The notes under the pieces: model-generated | The model's input: only the letters and a program-made list of their open reading frames with translations | The model's database searches: none | Told to the model about the DNA's origin: nothing | Translations under genes and position numbers: made by a program | In this document: in pieces, positions 41,129 through 54,000 of the stretch | Layout of the letters: each line of letters starts with the position of its first letter | How positions within the stretch are numbered: position 1 is the first letter of the stretch | Source: Silurus meridionalis | Lineage: Eukaryota; Chordata; Actinopteri; Siluriformes; Siluridae | Direction: 5' to 3' | Length of the DNA: 64,000 nucleotides | Assembly: GCF_014805685.1 (NCBI RefSeq) | Contig: NC_060896.1 | Span: 10,566,889-10,630,888, forward strand

Positions 41129-42956
41129 ATGAGTGCTGGAATGCGGTGTTTGGATGTTTATCAGGCCTGCTTAGAACATCGGCTTCAGCAAGGAGAGTGT
41201 GATCCTGTGTGCCGAGATGAAGAACTGTGTAAGGAAGTTGAGACACGTTTGTCCGAATGCAGTCTCCAAGACTTTCACTCTCAGCTTGGGTTAGACCTGC
41301 TGTCAGTGATGGAAGTGTCCCTTCGAGCATCAAACCAAACACAGGGCCAAAATAGACTCAAAAGTCTGGTGAAGGCGTTTGAAGTGCTCGAGCTTGCAGC
41401 TCTAAATCTCTATTTGTGTCCATGGCGGAAGGAGTACAAGGTGGTGAAGGTACCGATTTATTTGTTTTTTAACAAAAGTTTGATTTTATAGTGTTGTCCA
41501 TCATATTTAAGATTTGAACTTCTCTTTTTAGATGTTCTCGGGTATGTTTACTCACTGCATCAAACCTGCTCTGACAGCACAGCAAGCTAAAGAGCTATTT
41601 GCATTACTCGGATACCAGCCAGTGAGCGGCAATGAAGAGGAGCTTCGACTAACAACAAAACCGGTTCATTCGCACAACCTGCTCCAGCTGGCATGCAGTT
41701 TCTTCACCGCTCGTATAGAGTGCCAGCTGCTGCTTACTGCCTCAAACTCCTTGGGTGGCAGCATTGAGTGGGTGCTTCAGCTCATTCACGAAAGAAAGCA
41801 TGGCTGCAATTTTCAAAAGGCACTGGACAGTGCAAAGGCAAAGCTGGAGCTCCATGCTACATGTGATCCACCATTAGCTCTAGATACAACTCTAGACCTA
41901 TACACAGATGACAGCCTGGCAAAGCACAGTCACATGGCTTCACCACCCAGCCTCCTGTACATTCCACCTAGTACAGATGCCTTAACACATAAGATGTCCC
42001 CCAGTAACATTTCTCGATCAAACAAGGAGGGGAATGAAATCAAGGCACAGACGACCTCCATCTCATCCCTTACCTGTCACATCAATGCAACACCACAGAA
42101 GGCCAACGCGAACCTCAAGCCATATGAAAATAAAAGACAATTTACAGCAATACGGAATGCCCAGCATAATGCGTCAAAAGAAGGACAACGTGTGTGCGAG
42201 TGCATAAAGTCACCTGGCTTGTATCTTAAGCAATGCCTTCAGTGTGAGGAAATACATAGTATGTATTGTTCTTGTTTTCAGAACTGTATAAAACTAGGGC
42301 ATGAGGTAAAATCTATAGAGATGCACATGATGGATGCACAATCCCAGAGCAGACCACCAAAAGATGATTTAAAGCAACACGGCTGCATTACCGAACCCAG
42401 CATCGATAGTGTCATTGTGTGCCACGATTGTCATTATATTCATGATTCAAAATGTGAGGAACTTGGAATGTGTTACTACACAAACCATAATGTGCAAAAT
42501 ACTGGAAGGTTACAGCCAGCTCATGTAGAAAAAGGAGTGACTGCTCATACATGCATACACGAAGATAAAGAACAAGGAGTCTGTCATACGTGTAACAAAT
42601 CCCACAGTTTACTTTGCAGTGACCTACGGGTCTGCCAAATGTCTGCCCACAAGGTGGCATACCTGCCAGAAAATAACGAAAAAGCCAAACCTGTGCCTTT
42701 GCATCAGTGCTGTACATCAACCAAACCAAAGTTTGCCTGCCTCACATGCAGGGTTTTCCATGCCCTTTCCTGTGAAGATAATCATTGCCAAGGACAGCAT
42801 GAAGTGCACAATCTTAAAAACACATGCTGTGTGTGCTCAGACCCTGAGCTTTACATTTTGTGTAGGTACTGCTTTACCCAAATTTGCAAAAAATGTTGGT
42901 TTAAGGACCCCCTGGATTGCAGATGTGGCATGCCTTTTGATATCACTGCCGTTTAA
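41129..42956 (+). CDS. spata2l: Spermatogenesis-associated protein 2-like
   Basis: Two coding exons, 41129-41449 and 41532-42956, joined in phase 0, give 581 aa, longer than human SPATA2L (about 420). The start follows an acceptor (TTTTCAG|GATG). Residues 1-210 match the SPATA2-family PUB-type region (MRCLDVYQACLEHRL, LELAALNLYLCPWRKEYK, ALLGYQPVSGNEEELRL). In SPATA2 this region binds the deubiquitinase CYLD, and a separate motif links to the LUBAC complex in TNF signalling; transfer to this paralogue is inference. Residues 215-325 are low-complexity polar. Residues 327-577 hold a series of Cys/His clusters ending CKKCWFKDPLDCRCGMPFD, probably zinc-binding. Adjacency to VPS9D1, as in human, favours the 2L paralogue over SPATA2. 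Confidence 0.9.
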
Positions 42957-43390
42957 AGGAGTGACTAGAGAATTTGTATGTTTATCTAGCTGCTTTAAAG
43001 GCACTTTAACAGTTTTTTTGTTACCTGCTACTACAGGTAAATTACTATATAATGTACTAAATTGACACAAACACTGCCTTATGCAAAATGGCATTATCAG
43101 ACTACTGATATGGTTCTGAAGTACGAGTTTAATACATAACGAGGCCGCATTTTAGACACAATGTATTTTAACTGCTCTTCTGATAATGCACAGCCACATC
43201 AAAACAGACGACAGACGAAGCTCTTTCAGTGTTGCAGTCGGTTTCTTGTGTGTTGATGGTGTTTTCAATTTTGTTTTGATAGAAATGTCTGATAATGTGG
43301 TATGGTTCTTAATTTCCATAAAGCTTTACGTGATTGCACTCATTGTTATTACAAAATTACAATATTGTCTACTAATTTAAAATATAATGG

Positions 43391-43396
43391 AATAAA
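43391..43396 (+). terminator. Polyadenylation signal, SPATA2L
   Basis: AATAAA 435 bp after the SPATA2L stop and 66 bp before the end of the convergent PDF coding region. The 3' UTRs of the two genes therefore nearly meet or overlap. Confidence 0.45.
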
Positions 43397-43461
43397 AAAA
43401 CAAACATTAAGTTTAAAGCACAATCAGTGACAAACAAATGTAATTGTTTAATGCAGAACTG

Positions 43462-45009
43462 TTATTCATTGTATTGTTCCCAGTTCACATTAATAAACGT
43501 TTTACTGTCCATACGATCAACATAAAGAACTCCATCGAGGTGATCCATTTCATGCTGCACTATTCTTGCTGGCCAGCCGCTCGCTTGCCACGTGACTGGT
43601 TCGGCTTTTTCATTCAGTCCTTTGGAAAGAAAAAAAAAAAAAAGATTAGATGATTGTCACTAAATACTTTAGTGTTTTAGTTGTAACTTTTATCCCAATC
43701 TGCTATTTGTCTTATTTGTTACTATTCATCTATTTTTCCTTAGTAAGTACTTTGTCCTGGTCAGTGTCTCGGTGGATCTTGCGCACTGGCCGTGTGACAG
43801 GACAGATGAAAACACCGGTCCAGTGCACCACCATGTAAACACATTCACACACTTATTCAAATGTAGGCGCAATTTAGTGTATACAGTCTACATACAAACA
43901 TGTATTTTTTTTGGTTTTGTTTTTTTACAAACTTTTAACTGACATCATACTATATTTATTTCATATATATATTGCTTCCAATCTGCTCAGGGCAAATAAG
44001 TAAAATTAGGATCTTAGAAATCAATTTTATTTCTCTAAAGTAAAAAAAGAATTGCTTTCTTTCATGTACAGGCACAACCCCCATCACAGAAAAGATCATT
44101 GTCAGGTTGGATATTATTTAAACAGTATATTGCTGATTATTGAGCTGTGCTGCCTTGATCCTGAGCTCGGTTACAGGTCTTGGGCCCTTGAGCATGACCC
44201 CATAATGCCTGCATCTTTTCTCAGCTGTAAATCTTTTTGTATAAAAGTTATATCCAAATGAGTAAATTTGGGGTTTTGCATGTCTGTATGGGTTTCCAAA
44301 ACTGCAGAAAGGTGGATTCAAAATTAAGCTTTGGTGCAAATGCTGCCTTATGATGCACTGGCATCACTTTCAACCAGTGGACCAGGATAAAGCAGTTGCT
44401 AAAGAAGTGAAAAGTACATGAGACTTCTACACCACCTGAGACCTCTACAGAGATGTAGCGCGGAACAGAAGCCGAGAATCCTGAGAGGCTCTCACAGGCC
44501 TCCTGGAAGCTGACAGTCTGTCCATTCAGCACACGAAGCTGAGGATTAATGACCACCTTGAGGGGCACTGTCACCAGCCCACGGGCCTCGATGGCGGCTG
44601 GAGGGTTCTCCTGCAGCATTCTCTCGCTATACTCCACAGCTATGATGCGCAGAGGAACCCCGACCTGCGGCGCGCTCAGACCCACGCACCTCAGCCTGCG
44701 CATCACCGTTACCATGGTGCTGATCACGCGCTTCACTTCCGCTCCCTGCACAGCTGCCGGCTCCACGTCTGCGGCTCTGCAGCGCAATACCGGATCTCCG
44801 ACCTGACACACGTGGCCGTACGGAGGAGCTCTGGGGGCGAAGACTTTCCTTTTAACATACTGTAGGTACGAGCGCGTCTTCACGCTCGTAGACTGAGTCC
44901 GCAAATCTGAAGTGCATGTGTAAGGACACAGGAAGGAAGTTCCCCTTGAGGACAAATCAGTCCTGAGTCTTACCATACAAGCCAGAAATGTCCTCAGGTG
45001 TCTGTTCAT
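43462..45009 (-). CDS. pdf: Peptide deformylase, mitochondrial
   Basis: Two exons, 45009-44436 and 43619-43462, GT/AG intron, 732 nt, 243 aa, equal to the human protein. PDF removes the formyl group from the initiator Met of mitochondrially made proteins. All three family motifs are seen: GLSAPQVG (110-117), EACES (170-174, with metal ligand C172; bacterial enzymes have EGCLS) and QHEMDH (H214, E215 and H218: two metal ligands and the catalytic Glu). The first about 50 residues are Arg/Ser-rich and low in acids ([20 protein letters not shown]), fitting a matrix targeting peptide. It is tail-to-tail with SPATA2L. In mammals PDF overlaps COG8; no COG8 exon is visible here. Confidence 0.95.
43732..43905. 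repeat. Dispersed fish repeat in PDF intron
   Basis: The GTAAGTACTTTGTCCTGGTC start, the GTGTCTCGGTGGATC block and the ACACATTCACACACTTATTC block match a high-copy fish repeat. The copy is short and diverged. Confidence 0.5.
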
Positions 45010-45615
45010 GATCAGTGCAGTTCAGCTTCTGATTGGAAAAATCCAAGAGACGAAGTGCAGAATAAAACCAAAATTAAACAGGTTGGAGTTAATAAACATG
45101 TCGATACTAACATGAAATAACCAGGTAAGCCTATGAATATAGCAGGATGAACTCAAACATGACCTGTAACCAGTATTATACAATTATTCACCAACACTTA
45201 ATCCTCAGCAACGCATTAGATATTAAAATAATTCAAATCCAAAGCATACCTTTTCTCCCCTCACTTATTCGTCCTTACCGGGATCCAATATGGCCGCCCA
45301 ATCAAAATTTCCTTTTCCCTTCAAACTAAGAGTGCAGAGCTTTTATATAAAATCATGGTATAATAAAGAACAAATCGTAAGAGCACAAAGTTAACCACTA
45401 TACACTAAACAAATCCGCTTTACACACAATTCAGATTGTGCCAGAGATTTTCCATACTTATAGCTTAATATTATAGACAGAATTATTATAGTATATACAA
45501 ACTATACAAGTAGCTTTTATTTTATTCATTTATTTACATTTCATGGTTCATCACTTCTGTGAAAAACAAATGAAAATGTGTGATTTTATCCAACCATTTT
45601 TTTTTTAACTATTGA
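45010..45615. other. PDF upstream flank
   Basis: AT-rich, no recognised gene. ATATGGCCGCCCAATC near 45288 joins a YY1-like word and a CCAAT-like word and might be promoter sequence, but its distance from PDF (280 bp) and orientation leave this open. Confidence 0.3.
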
Positions 45616-45619
45616 TCCT

Positions 45620-46440
45620 ACACAGGGTAAAGAGAGAACCTGGAGCATATGCCAGGGAGCCTGTGGCAGGCCGTCAGGGTCAGCAAGGCCTTCTCTCCTG
45701 ACATTCTCTTAATCGCTAACTTCTGCTTTAATATACTGTATTTTAGTCCATAAACATGTATTAAATCATTCCCAATAATGTAATTATCAGGTAGAGTTTC
45801 TGTCCATTCAGATATCACCCGTCACATCACATATTGCCGTAACAGTTAACAGTGTAGGCGCTTGTTAAATTCTATTCCAGCTGCTTAAAGCTGTTGTTTT
45901 TTATTATTCAGACTGCAATGTGTCTGATTAACCCTCCAAGGGCCCCTAGCAGGCATCCAAACACATCACATTTTCATGTTCTTTGATTGGCTGGACAGAG
46001 AGCACACTATCCAGACTCACAAAATGCATCTGATGCAAGCTGCACAGGTTAAAATATATCTGTGTGGATTTAATAGATGTTTTACATTCCACAATGGAGG
46101 AGAAGAAATTTATTTAGATGCAGGTACATTTACAAGGACTTATACAAGATGGAATAAAAAAAAAAGTTGGACATTGTGAGACAAAACAGCCGTTAATATT
46201 TTTTTTAATGAACCATTTATACTGTGCATTGTCTTTAATTTTAAATCCCTGGGAAAATACAAAATATGCAAAAAAAAATTATATATATATAAATTATAAA
46301 AATATATATTTGCGGAAAACCCAGGGTGAATTCTTGCTTTAGTAATGGCATTCACTCAGTGTATGAGATACCTGTCTGTGATGTAGCACTCTGGTATTCT
46401 GCATGTCTTTATAATATTGATGGTTTCTATATCCATGGTG
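45620..46440. repeat. Dispersed repeat related to 24838-26900
   Basis: The left part (GTCAGGGTCAGCAAGGCCTTC, then a TGTATTAAATCATTCCCAAT block) and the right part (GATACCTGTCTGTGATGTAG, then ATATTGATGGTTTCTATATC) match the two ends of the outer repeat in VPS9D1 intron 14. The middle is different and shorter. Family not identified. Confidence 0.65.
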
Positions 46441-46555
46441 TCATAATGGTGGTATTAAGAGGTGGATTGATTCAGGTAGGACAGTGAATGCCTAGTTGTG
46501 AAATACATGGTCCGCCTCTGCAGGGAAGTCAGGGCACAAGATAGGGGACACGATG

Positions 46556-46925
46556 GACAATTCAGTTCAATTCAGTTTTATTTGTATAGTGCTTTTAAAA
46601 ATTGTCCTAGATCAGCTTCACAGAGATAAAGAATTATAAAAATTGGAATGTATATGCTAGTGTCTTTGTCCCTTCCTTATAGACTCTAAACAAGATGCCA
46701 ACTCATTGCATGCAGTCCAGCACACAGATGCAATGTGTACAAGTGGGTTTTAAATGCACAACCACTCACAAACATACAGACAATTTGTGAATACAACACA
46801 TATTTTTGGACTACGGAAAGAACCCAGGGTGGACTCTGCACACACAAGGACATAGGATTCGAACCCAAAATCCCTGTACATGCAAGACAGACAGGTGCCC
46901 ACCATGCCCCTCTGTGACAATTCAT
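46556..46925. repeat. Fish SINE-like/dispersed repeat
   Basis: It starts CAATTCAGTTTTATTTGTAT plus AGTGCTTTT, a very common fish repeat start. It continues to a TTTTTGGACTACGGAAAGAA block and GAACCCAAAATCCC near 46860. It appears composite, and no coding potential is seen. Confidence 0.55.
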
Positions 46926-47690
46926 ATCCAGGCAAAACGCTCTGATCAAATTTGTCCTACCCTCACATAAGGGGGTTTTGCTCTACAGACATTAAAAATA
47001 AACATGGTTCTTTAGAGCATGCTGTTCATTTTTTACAAACACTATATTTACTGTATTTTATATATTTAATATAACATTTTAAAGAGGGATGAATACATGG
47101 TCATCTTTATAGGAAGATCTCATCTGAGGTTTTCAAGTGTGTGTTCACCAAGTATATAAAAAGGGCATAAAACAATATACCTTAGGTTTTTTTTTTTTTT
47201 TTTTTACAGAAAACTACACTACTGTTTAATCTTACACTTTTAATTAATGCTTCTCTTTTCTTTTTCTCTACATTGTTTTAATCATAATATTTTCATATGC
47301 TCATAGGTTTTTATTTCATGTTTCTTGTATTTTGCTTTATTGCTATGGCACTGAGTTGCTTTGCTATAACATTTAATTTGTTTAGAGTGTGTATGGTCTA
47401 ATGGTCTATAACTGCCTGCTTTTTTGTAATTATGAGATTACAAATCTAATTATCATTGGTACAGATAGGCCCTTTAGATAAATTGGTAAAAGTAAAATAT
47501 TGTGTAAATGTTTATATCTAATCACTAATGATTTTGCTACGATTATTACAGTTTAAACAAAACTAAATACGCATGTTCATTGTCCTCTCAGAGGTGTTTG
47601 TGCTCTTTTTTCATGACGCTATGGTTATCATATGAGTGTGAGTATACCACAGTTTATTGACTTAAATTTGTTCTGCGTAAATTGAACGCA
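46926..47690. other. AT-rich intergenic DNA before URI1
   Basis: No exon or named repeat recognised. There are long T runs (47188-47208) and high AT throughout. Confidence 0.4.
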
Positions 47691-48041
47691 CCTATAAACG
47701 CCTCGATGTTGGCATCACGCGGCCTACAGCGGATCTGCTGGTGGTGGTGTTGTTGTGGAGAGACAAACATGGCGCAGGTGGACTAGGATTGCAGACGATT
47801 AGGAAGAAAACAACCAGAGGGATACATTTTTTTTCCTGGAAAAGCTCGATCCTGTACAATGCATGGGTGAAATGGTCTCAATCTTGTATTGGATCACTTC
47901 TACTGCTTCGTTGATGACTAAAAAGCGACCAGGACGCAGGAATACATTCAACGCCATTCATAAACATTTCTATAGGACTTCAAACCCCTGAGTGTTGTTC
48001 TCGGATCATTGAAAATCATATCGTACGGCTTCTAGCAAAGC
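47691..48041 (+). promoter_or_regulatory. URI1 promoter and 5' UTR
   Basis: CpG density rises from about 47690 (ATCACGCGGCC, ACAGCGGATC). ACAAACATGGCGCAGG at 47763-47778 fits the YY1-type AAnATGGCG element often located at the start sites of housekeeping genes. That ATG is followed by an in-frame stop within seven codons, so it would be a short upstream ORF if transcribed. Confidence 0.45.
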
Positions 48042-51000
48042 ATGGCCGGTAAAGGGAAACTGAGTAGTGAACTACCTACAGGCATGGATAGATTAAAGGA
48101 GGAACATCGAAAGGTAATAATCATTTCAGGCTCTGTGCACGCGTTTGTGTTTTGTGTGTGTGTGTGTAAAGTCAGGAGATCCCCTCCTGCACGTCTACGT
48201 GACACGTCGAGAGGAAGGCATGGTGATGGCACCCATCTGTTAAACCATATCCACGACGAAAGAAGACAAATTGCTGCGGTTTGCACGAAAACTGACGCCG
48301 AAATGTTTCTGCTTTCGAGAATCTTCTGGATTGGTCACGTGTTCTTCGGGTTGCTAACACTGGCTCGGGTCACCACATGGGAAGATGACGCTAACGCTCT
48401 TCAGGATTTCTTTCTGGCACCATGTGCATGAAAATTGCACGTGTTCTTAATATTTTATACTTCATTTTGTAGCTAATATTTGTGTAGCACACAATCATTT
48501 CCAAATAGTCCTCATCCCTCTTTTTTTCAGAGTCATAATCATATTAAAGATTTCCTCAGGCTCCTTTGTTGCATTTAAAAGAATCTCCACATAATTGAAA
48601 AATTAAGTATATAGACTTAATAATATTGTAAGTATTGTAACTTTGGTTGCAACTACATGATGGCTGTGTAGCTATTTTAGGTTGCTCATGGAAAAGTGAC
48701 CCCCTGCAAGTATGAAGAAGTTTCTGTGCTAAAGCAATACCATCAGTGGTAGTAAAAAAAACCCCTGAAATACAATACACAACCATTTATACATTTCATG
48801 TTACATCGCATGTCTAACGTGCCACAGTAAAAAAAAAACCAAAATGGATTATTAAAATGAATATAGCATGGAGAGAAGGAGACATGCAATGAACATACAG
48901 TTTAGATCTTTTTTGACGTGTGGAAAAACGATCCACACTGAAAGCAAAACTTTCATTGCATAGACTTATTTATCTCTTGATCTCTCCGAGACTCTATCAT
49001 GGGGTTGTTAAGATAGAAAAACAATGACGGCAGTGACAGAATGTAACATACAAATGGTTAATATTTTAGTTTGTGACAGAATGTTCCACACTCAATAGCT
49101 GAACCTTCATCAGATCTCCTAATGAATTTTTAATCAGCAGAAATGGAAAGGCAATCGCAGCATTTGAAGATTGTGACCTGCAATACACATTGGTGACTGA
49201 AAGCAAAAGAGTCGGTGCATTGCTTTTACCTCGCTTGTTCTCGTAATTGAAAAACAGTCAGCCAGTTAATGCTTTTTTTTTTTTTAAGAATTCAACACCG
49301 ACTTCTTATCAGTTGTGAGTGGAATTTCAACTTTACCTTTCGTTTCACTTTCATCAGTGCGTTGCAGTTGTGTCTTATTGAAATCACAGCCTTCCATCTA
49401 TACTTTGATATATATTTCTAGTTGTACAAGTGGATCAAATGACCTGAAATTATAACCTTTCCAGAGACTTCATTATCCATAAAAACACAGGGGAAAAAAA
49501 AACTTTATTTGTTAAACATTGCATCATCTATCGTTTCATAATTACTACCATTCAGACAGATAAACAGTATAATCACCAATTCAACACAAATACAGAATCA
49601 CCGCAGGATGACCTTAGACAGAGGTACACACTTGAATTTGTGCTACCTTACTGGTCATATTTAATATTTGTATTTACATAAAGTAAGGGCTGAATGCACA
49701 AAGCAATATAACAAGGATTGTTCATTTATATAAGCTGTTTTATCAGAAAGGTGACTGTCTTTATAGGTCATGTTAATGCTTTTTCTTTTATTTTTGTATC
49801 AAACAAACCTTTTCTGTGGTACACTTCAGTGGTATACAGTGATACCTTATCGTAAACGCGTATGTCCAAGGCAGCTGTTTAATGGAAATGGAAGTTCTTA
49901 AGGTTTTTTTTAGTTCAAGGGTTATAACAACATGTGTCACTGTTCCAACAACAGGTGGTGAAAGACTGCCAAAGTCAAATTTCACACTGGTGAGTGTCAT
50001 TTCTCATTTCTCGTGTCAAAGAACCCGCAAGCTTTATATAATCCCCCTCGTGTTTTTAATTTTTAAATTTTTTAATCTTTTTTTAATAAGAATTGTTCTA
50101 CTTGCTCTTTTATTTACCATGACTTGAAGTACAAAACCGAGAAACCGGGTTAGGTATTTATATTACACAGTGTGAATATATATAAATTGATAAAGGTGCA
50201 TTTTCTTTCCTACCGTGTAATTTTACAGAATCACGGATCATTATTACTTATTGTGTTGCATTTGTTCTTGTCTCTGTTAGGAGAAAATTCAAGAATGATT
50301 ATGAAAGTCTGCAGAAGCGCCTCAGCACTTTGCCTGATAAGCTGTCCTATGATATTATGGTAATAAGAAGTGTGCCAGTTTTACTTTCCCTTTTGCCCCA
50401 GGTTCTGTTTGCCATTTGTATAAATGGTTGGGGATGGAGTATCTCTCCTTTCTTTCTCTTTTTTTTCCCTCTCACATGCTATCTTTGTTTCTTCTTGGTT
50501 ATATAATTACTTAAAGTCTGGGCTATGATAAAATTCATGCCGTGTTTGTAAATAATTTATATATTTTCTGTCCGTCATTTTAGGTACCATTTGGTTCTTT
50601 GGCTTTCATGCCTGGGAAGCTGGTTCACACCAATGAGCTTACAGTTCTGCTCGGAGATAACTGGTTCACAAAGTGTTCTTCTAAGCAGGCCCAGACACTT
50701 GTAGAACACAGAAAGAAACGTGAGTTACGTTTGCATTGTTGTTGTTTTTTTTCTTCAAATTAATGTGTAAATTAGGCTCTCTGAATGTCAGTTAAGTCAT
50801 TTGCATAGCCATAACAAACTGTTTACTCGATATGTCGTACAATTCTGTTGTAGATGTAAAGAGTAAACTGGATGATTTGCACAAAGTGATGAAGAGCTTT
50901 CAAGACCGAGCTGGCTTCACAGAAGATCTTAAAAGGATGGCCTTAGTAAGCGTTTTATCTCCTTACAATTGGTTTTACAGCCCATGAACAGCTTTCCAAT

Positions 51001-54000
51001 AACAAATTGCCATGCTTTCAGCAGGATAGAGGAGATTTTATTGACATCAGAGAAGAAGTAGAAAATGTGGAAGCAGTTACCAAAGGTAACACACACACAC
51101 ACACACACACACCAAAGTAGTGCACTAAACTGTTTGATTTCTACAAATGTAATTTGTTGCACGACTTTTTTGGGGAGCATTACAAAATGCAGAAGTAAGT
51201 GAGCAACAATATGGTTTAATGCCGAGGAAGAGCACAGATGCAATATTTGCTTTGAGACTGTTGATGGAGAATTATAGAGGAGGTCAGCAAGAGTTGCATT
51301 GTGTGTTTGTAGAGTTAGAGTAAGCGTACGACAGGGTGCCAAGAGAGAAGTTATTGTATTGTATGAGGAAGTCAGGTGTGTCCGAGATGTATGTAAGGGG
51401 GCAGGACATGCATGAGGATAGTGTGACAGCAGTGAAGTGTATGGTAGGAACGATAGACTGGTTCAAGGTGGAGGTTGGACTGCATCAAGGATCGGCTCTA
51501 AACCCTTTCCTGTTTGCAGTGGTGATGGACGAGGTCAGACAAAAGTCTCCGTTTACTATGATGTTTGCAGATGATATTGTTATTTGTGGTAAAAGTAGGG
51601 AGCAGGTTGAGAAGAGCCTGGAGAGGTGGAGGTACGTGCTGGAGAGAAGGGGAATGAAAGTCAGTAGGAGTAAAACAGAGTACATGTGTGTGAATGAGAG
51701 GGAGGGCAGTGGAGTAGTACAGTTGCAGGGAGAAGAGGTGGAGAAGGTGGAGGAGTTCAGGTACCAACAGTGCAAAATAATGGAAAGTGTGTTAGAGAAG
51801 TGAAGAAAAGAGTGCAGGCAGGGTGGAGTGGGTGGAGAAGAGTGATGGCAGGAGCGATTTGTGGTCGAAAAATACAGTAAAACCCGTTGTATGAACATAA
51901 TTCGTTCTTGAAAATTGCTCGTAGGTCCATTTGCTCGTACGTTCTAACTGATTTTCCCAATAAGAGCGATTTAATCCATTCCAAGACCTCTTTCGATTGC
52001 TTATTTCTGCACATAAAAAGTAAATACCATAGTATTTTTAATCACCATAATGTAAACATAATTTAACACTTACTCATGTGGTAGTGGTTAATTGCGAGTG
52101 TGAGACACGCACCATGCTCGTAACCTTCTTGGTTTCCATGGTAATTCTATTTACTTTCGTTTTCACAGCACCATCACTGATTTTCTTGGGAGACATTTTT
52201 CAAGATTTCTCGTGAAATAAAAATATAAAACTAAAAAAAGTTAGGTTTTTGCTGCACTGAACAACGAGAGCGACCGAGTGATACGTCATCAAGTAAGCGT
52301 GAACCGGTAGTGTGGGTTTGCTCGTGCCTTCGAAATTTGCTCGTGAAACGGTAAAATTTTGCGAGCGAGTTTGCTCGTATCTCCGTTTGCTCGTACTATA
52401 GGTTGCTCGTACAACGGGGTTTTACTGTATCTGCAAGAGAGAAAGGGATTTTTTATAGGACTTTTGAAGTTCAGGAGTTTAGAAGTTTATAGGACTGTGG
52501 TGAGACCTGCGATGTTGTAAGGTTTAGAGACAGTGAATTGAGTAAAAGACAGGAGGTGGAACTGGAGGTAGCAGAGTTGAAGATGCAGAGATCTACATTG
52601 GGAGTGACAAGGATAGACAGGATTAGAAACAAGTTTTTAGAGGGGCTGTGCATTTAGGACGTTTCGGAGACAAAGTGAAGGAGGCGAGATTGAGATTATT
52701 TGGTCATGGGCAAAGGAGGGACATATCGGTAGGAGAATGCTGAGGATGGAGCCGCATGAAGGAGAAAAAGAGGAAGACCAAGGAGGAGGTTTATGGATGT
52801 GGTGAGCGAAGACATGCAAGTAGTTGGTTTGAAAAAGGCAGATGTAGAGGACAGGGGGGTATGGAGACTGATGATCTGCTATGGTGACCCCTAATGGGAG
52901 AAGCCAAAAAAAGAAGAAGAAAAATGAAAGATAAAATACAATTTACAAAAACAGTGATATTTAAACAGATATTTAAACTGAATCTGTGTCATAACACGGT
53001 TATGACACAGATTCAGTAAAACATCAATAATCAACATATGCTTGTTTGTAAATGTTTTAATTTATTTTTACATTCTACATCATGATGTCTATGCAAAATA
53101 TTACTTTAAATAAATTTTACTCTAGTTTTATTATAGCGTTTAAACTTTATCTGCCCTCTAAGCATATCTGCTGTGTGAGGTCTAAATTGATCTGTAACCA
53201 GAGAACTCAAATGGTAGTTTTCGTTCTACGCAGGGACAGGTATGGCATTTTTAAACAGTATTATTAATAAAGAGCAATTGTGAATGGCTTTTAATAATCA
53301 TGCATTCGTGCCTATTATTTTAATTTATCAAAGACTTTCAAAGATGGCTGTGTTTTGGGTAATACTTTTCCAGGTTTAAAGTTTAAGATTTTTGCAACAG
53401 TCCTCTGGATAAGTATATTAATGATGTCTGGTTCTGTTTTTTATTATGATGCCGGCATATGCAGGACCTGCTTTAGATTGATAAGTCTAGTGATTCTTAA
53501 CTCCAGGACACTGGATCCTTTGCCATATTTAGATTGCAGTTCTCCCATCATCTACTACATTTGATTCCAAGCATTAATAATAAGCTATTTATATATTTAT
53601 AAGTCAACAATTGTAAGTTTTATTAAGAAAACTGTACTGTGGGACTTCACCGGACTGACCCATTTCAATGGTGAAAAATCACAATTAGTGTCAATATGCC
53701 TATAAAATGTAATAATATTAAAATTTTGATTCATAAAAAGTAAATAGACTATCAGCCAAAACAATATATACATTAAATTATTATTTTTATTATACATATT
53801 TGACAACATGTACACAGTTTGCAACTTGCATGACACTAAACAAAAAAGTATTTTGAATATCTGAGGCATTCAGTCTGCCACAACATTTTAAATCATTTTG
53901 TTTAAAATATAAAAGTTAAGAAATAAGATTGGGGACCAAATACTCAAGAGCTATGGGTGTTAATTATTTACAATAATGCTTGCAAATTGAAGAACCTCTG

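Noticed and set aside
44549..44806. Plus-strand 85-aa frame
   Set aside because: Antisense of PDF exon 1.
45010..47690. COG8 next to PDF, as in mammals
   Set aside because: No COG8-like exon could be read on either strand; the region is repeats and AT-rich DNA.
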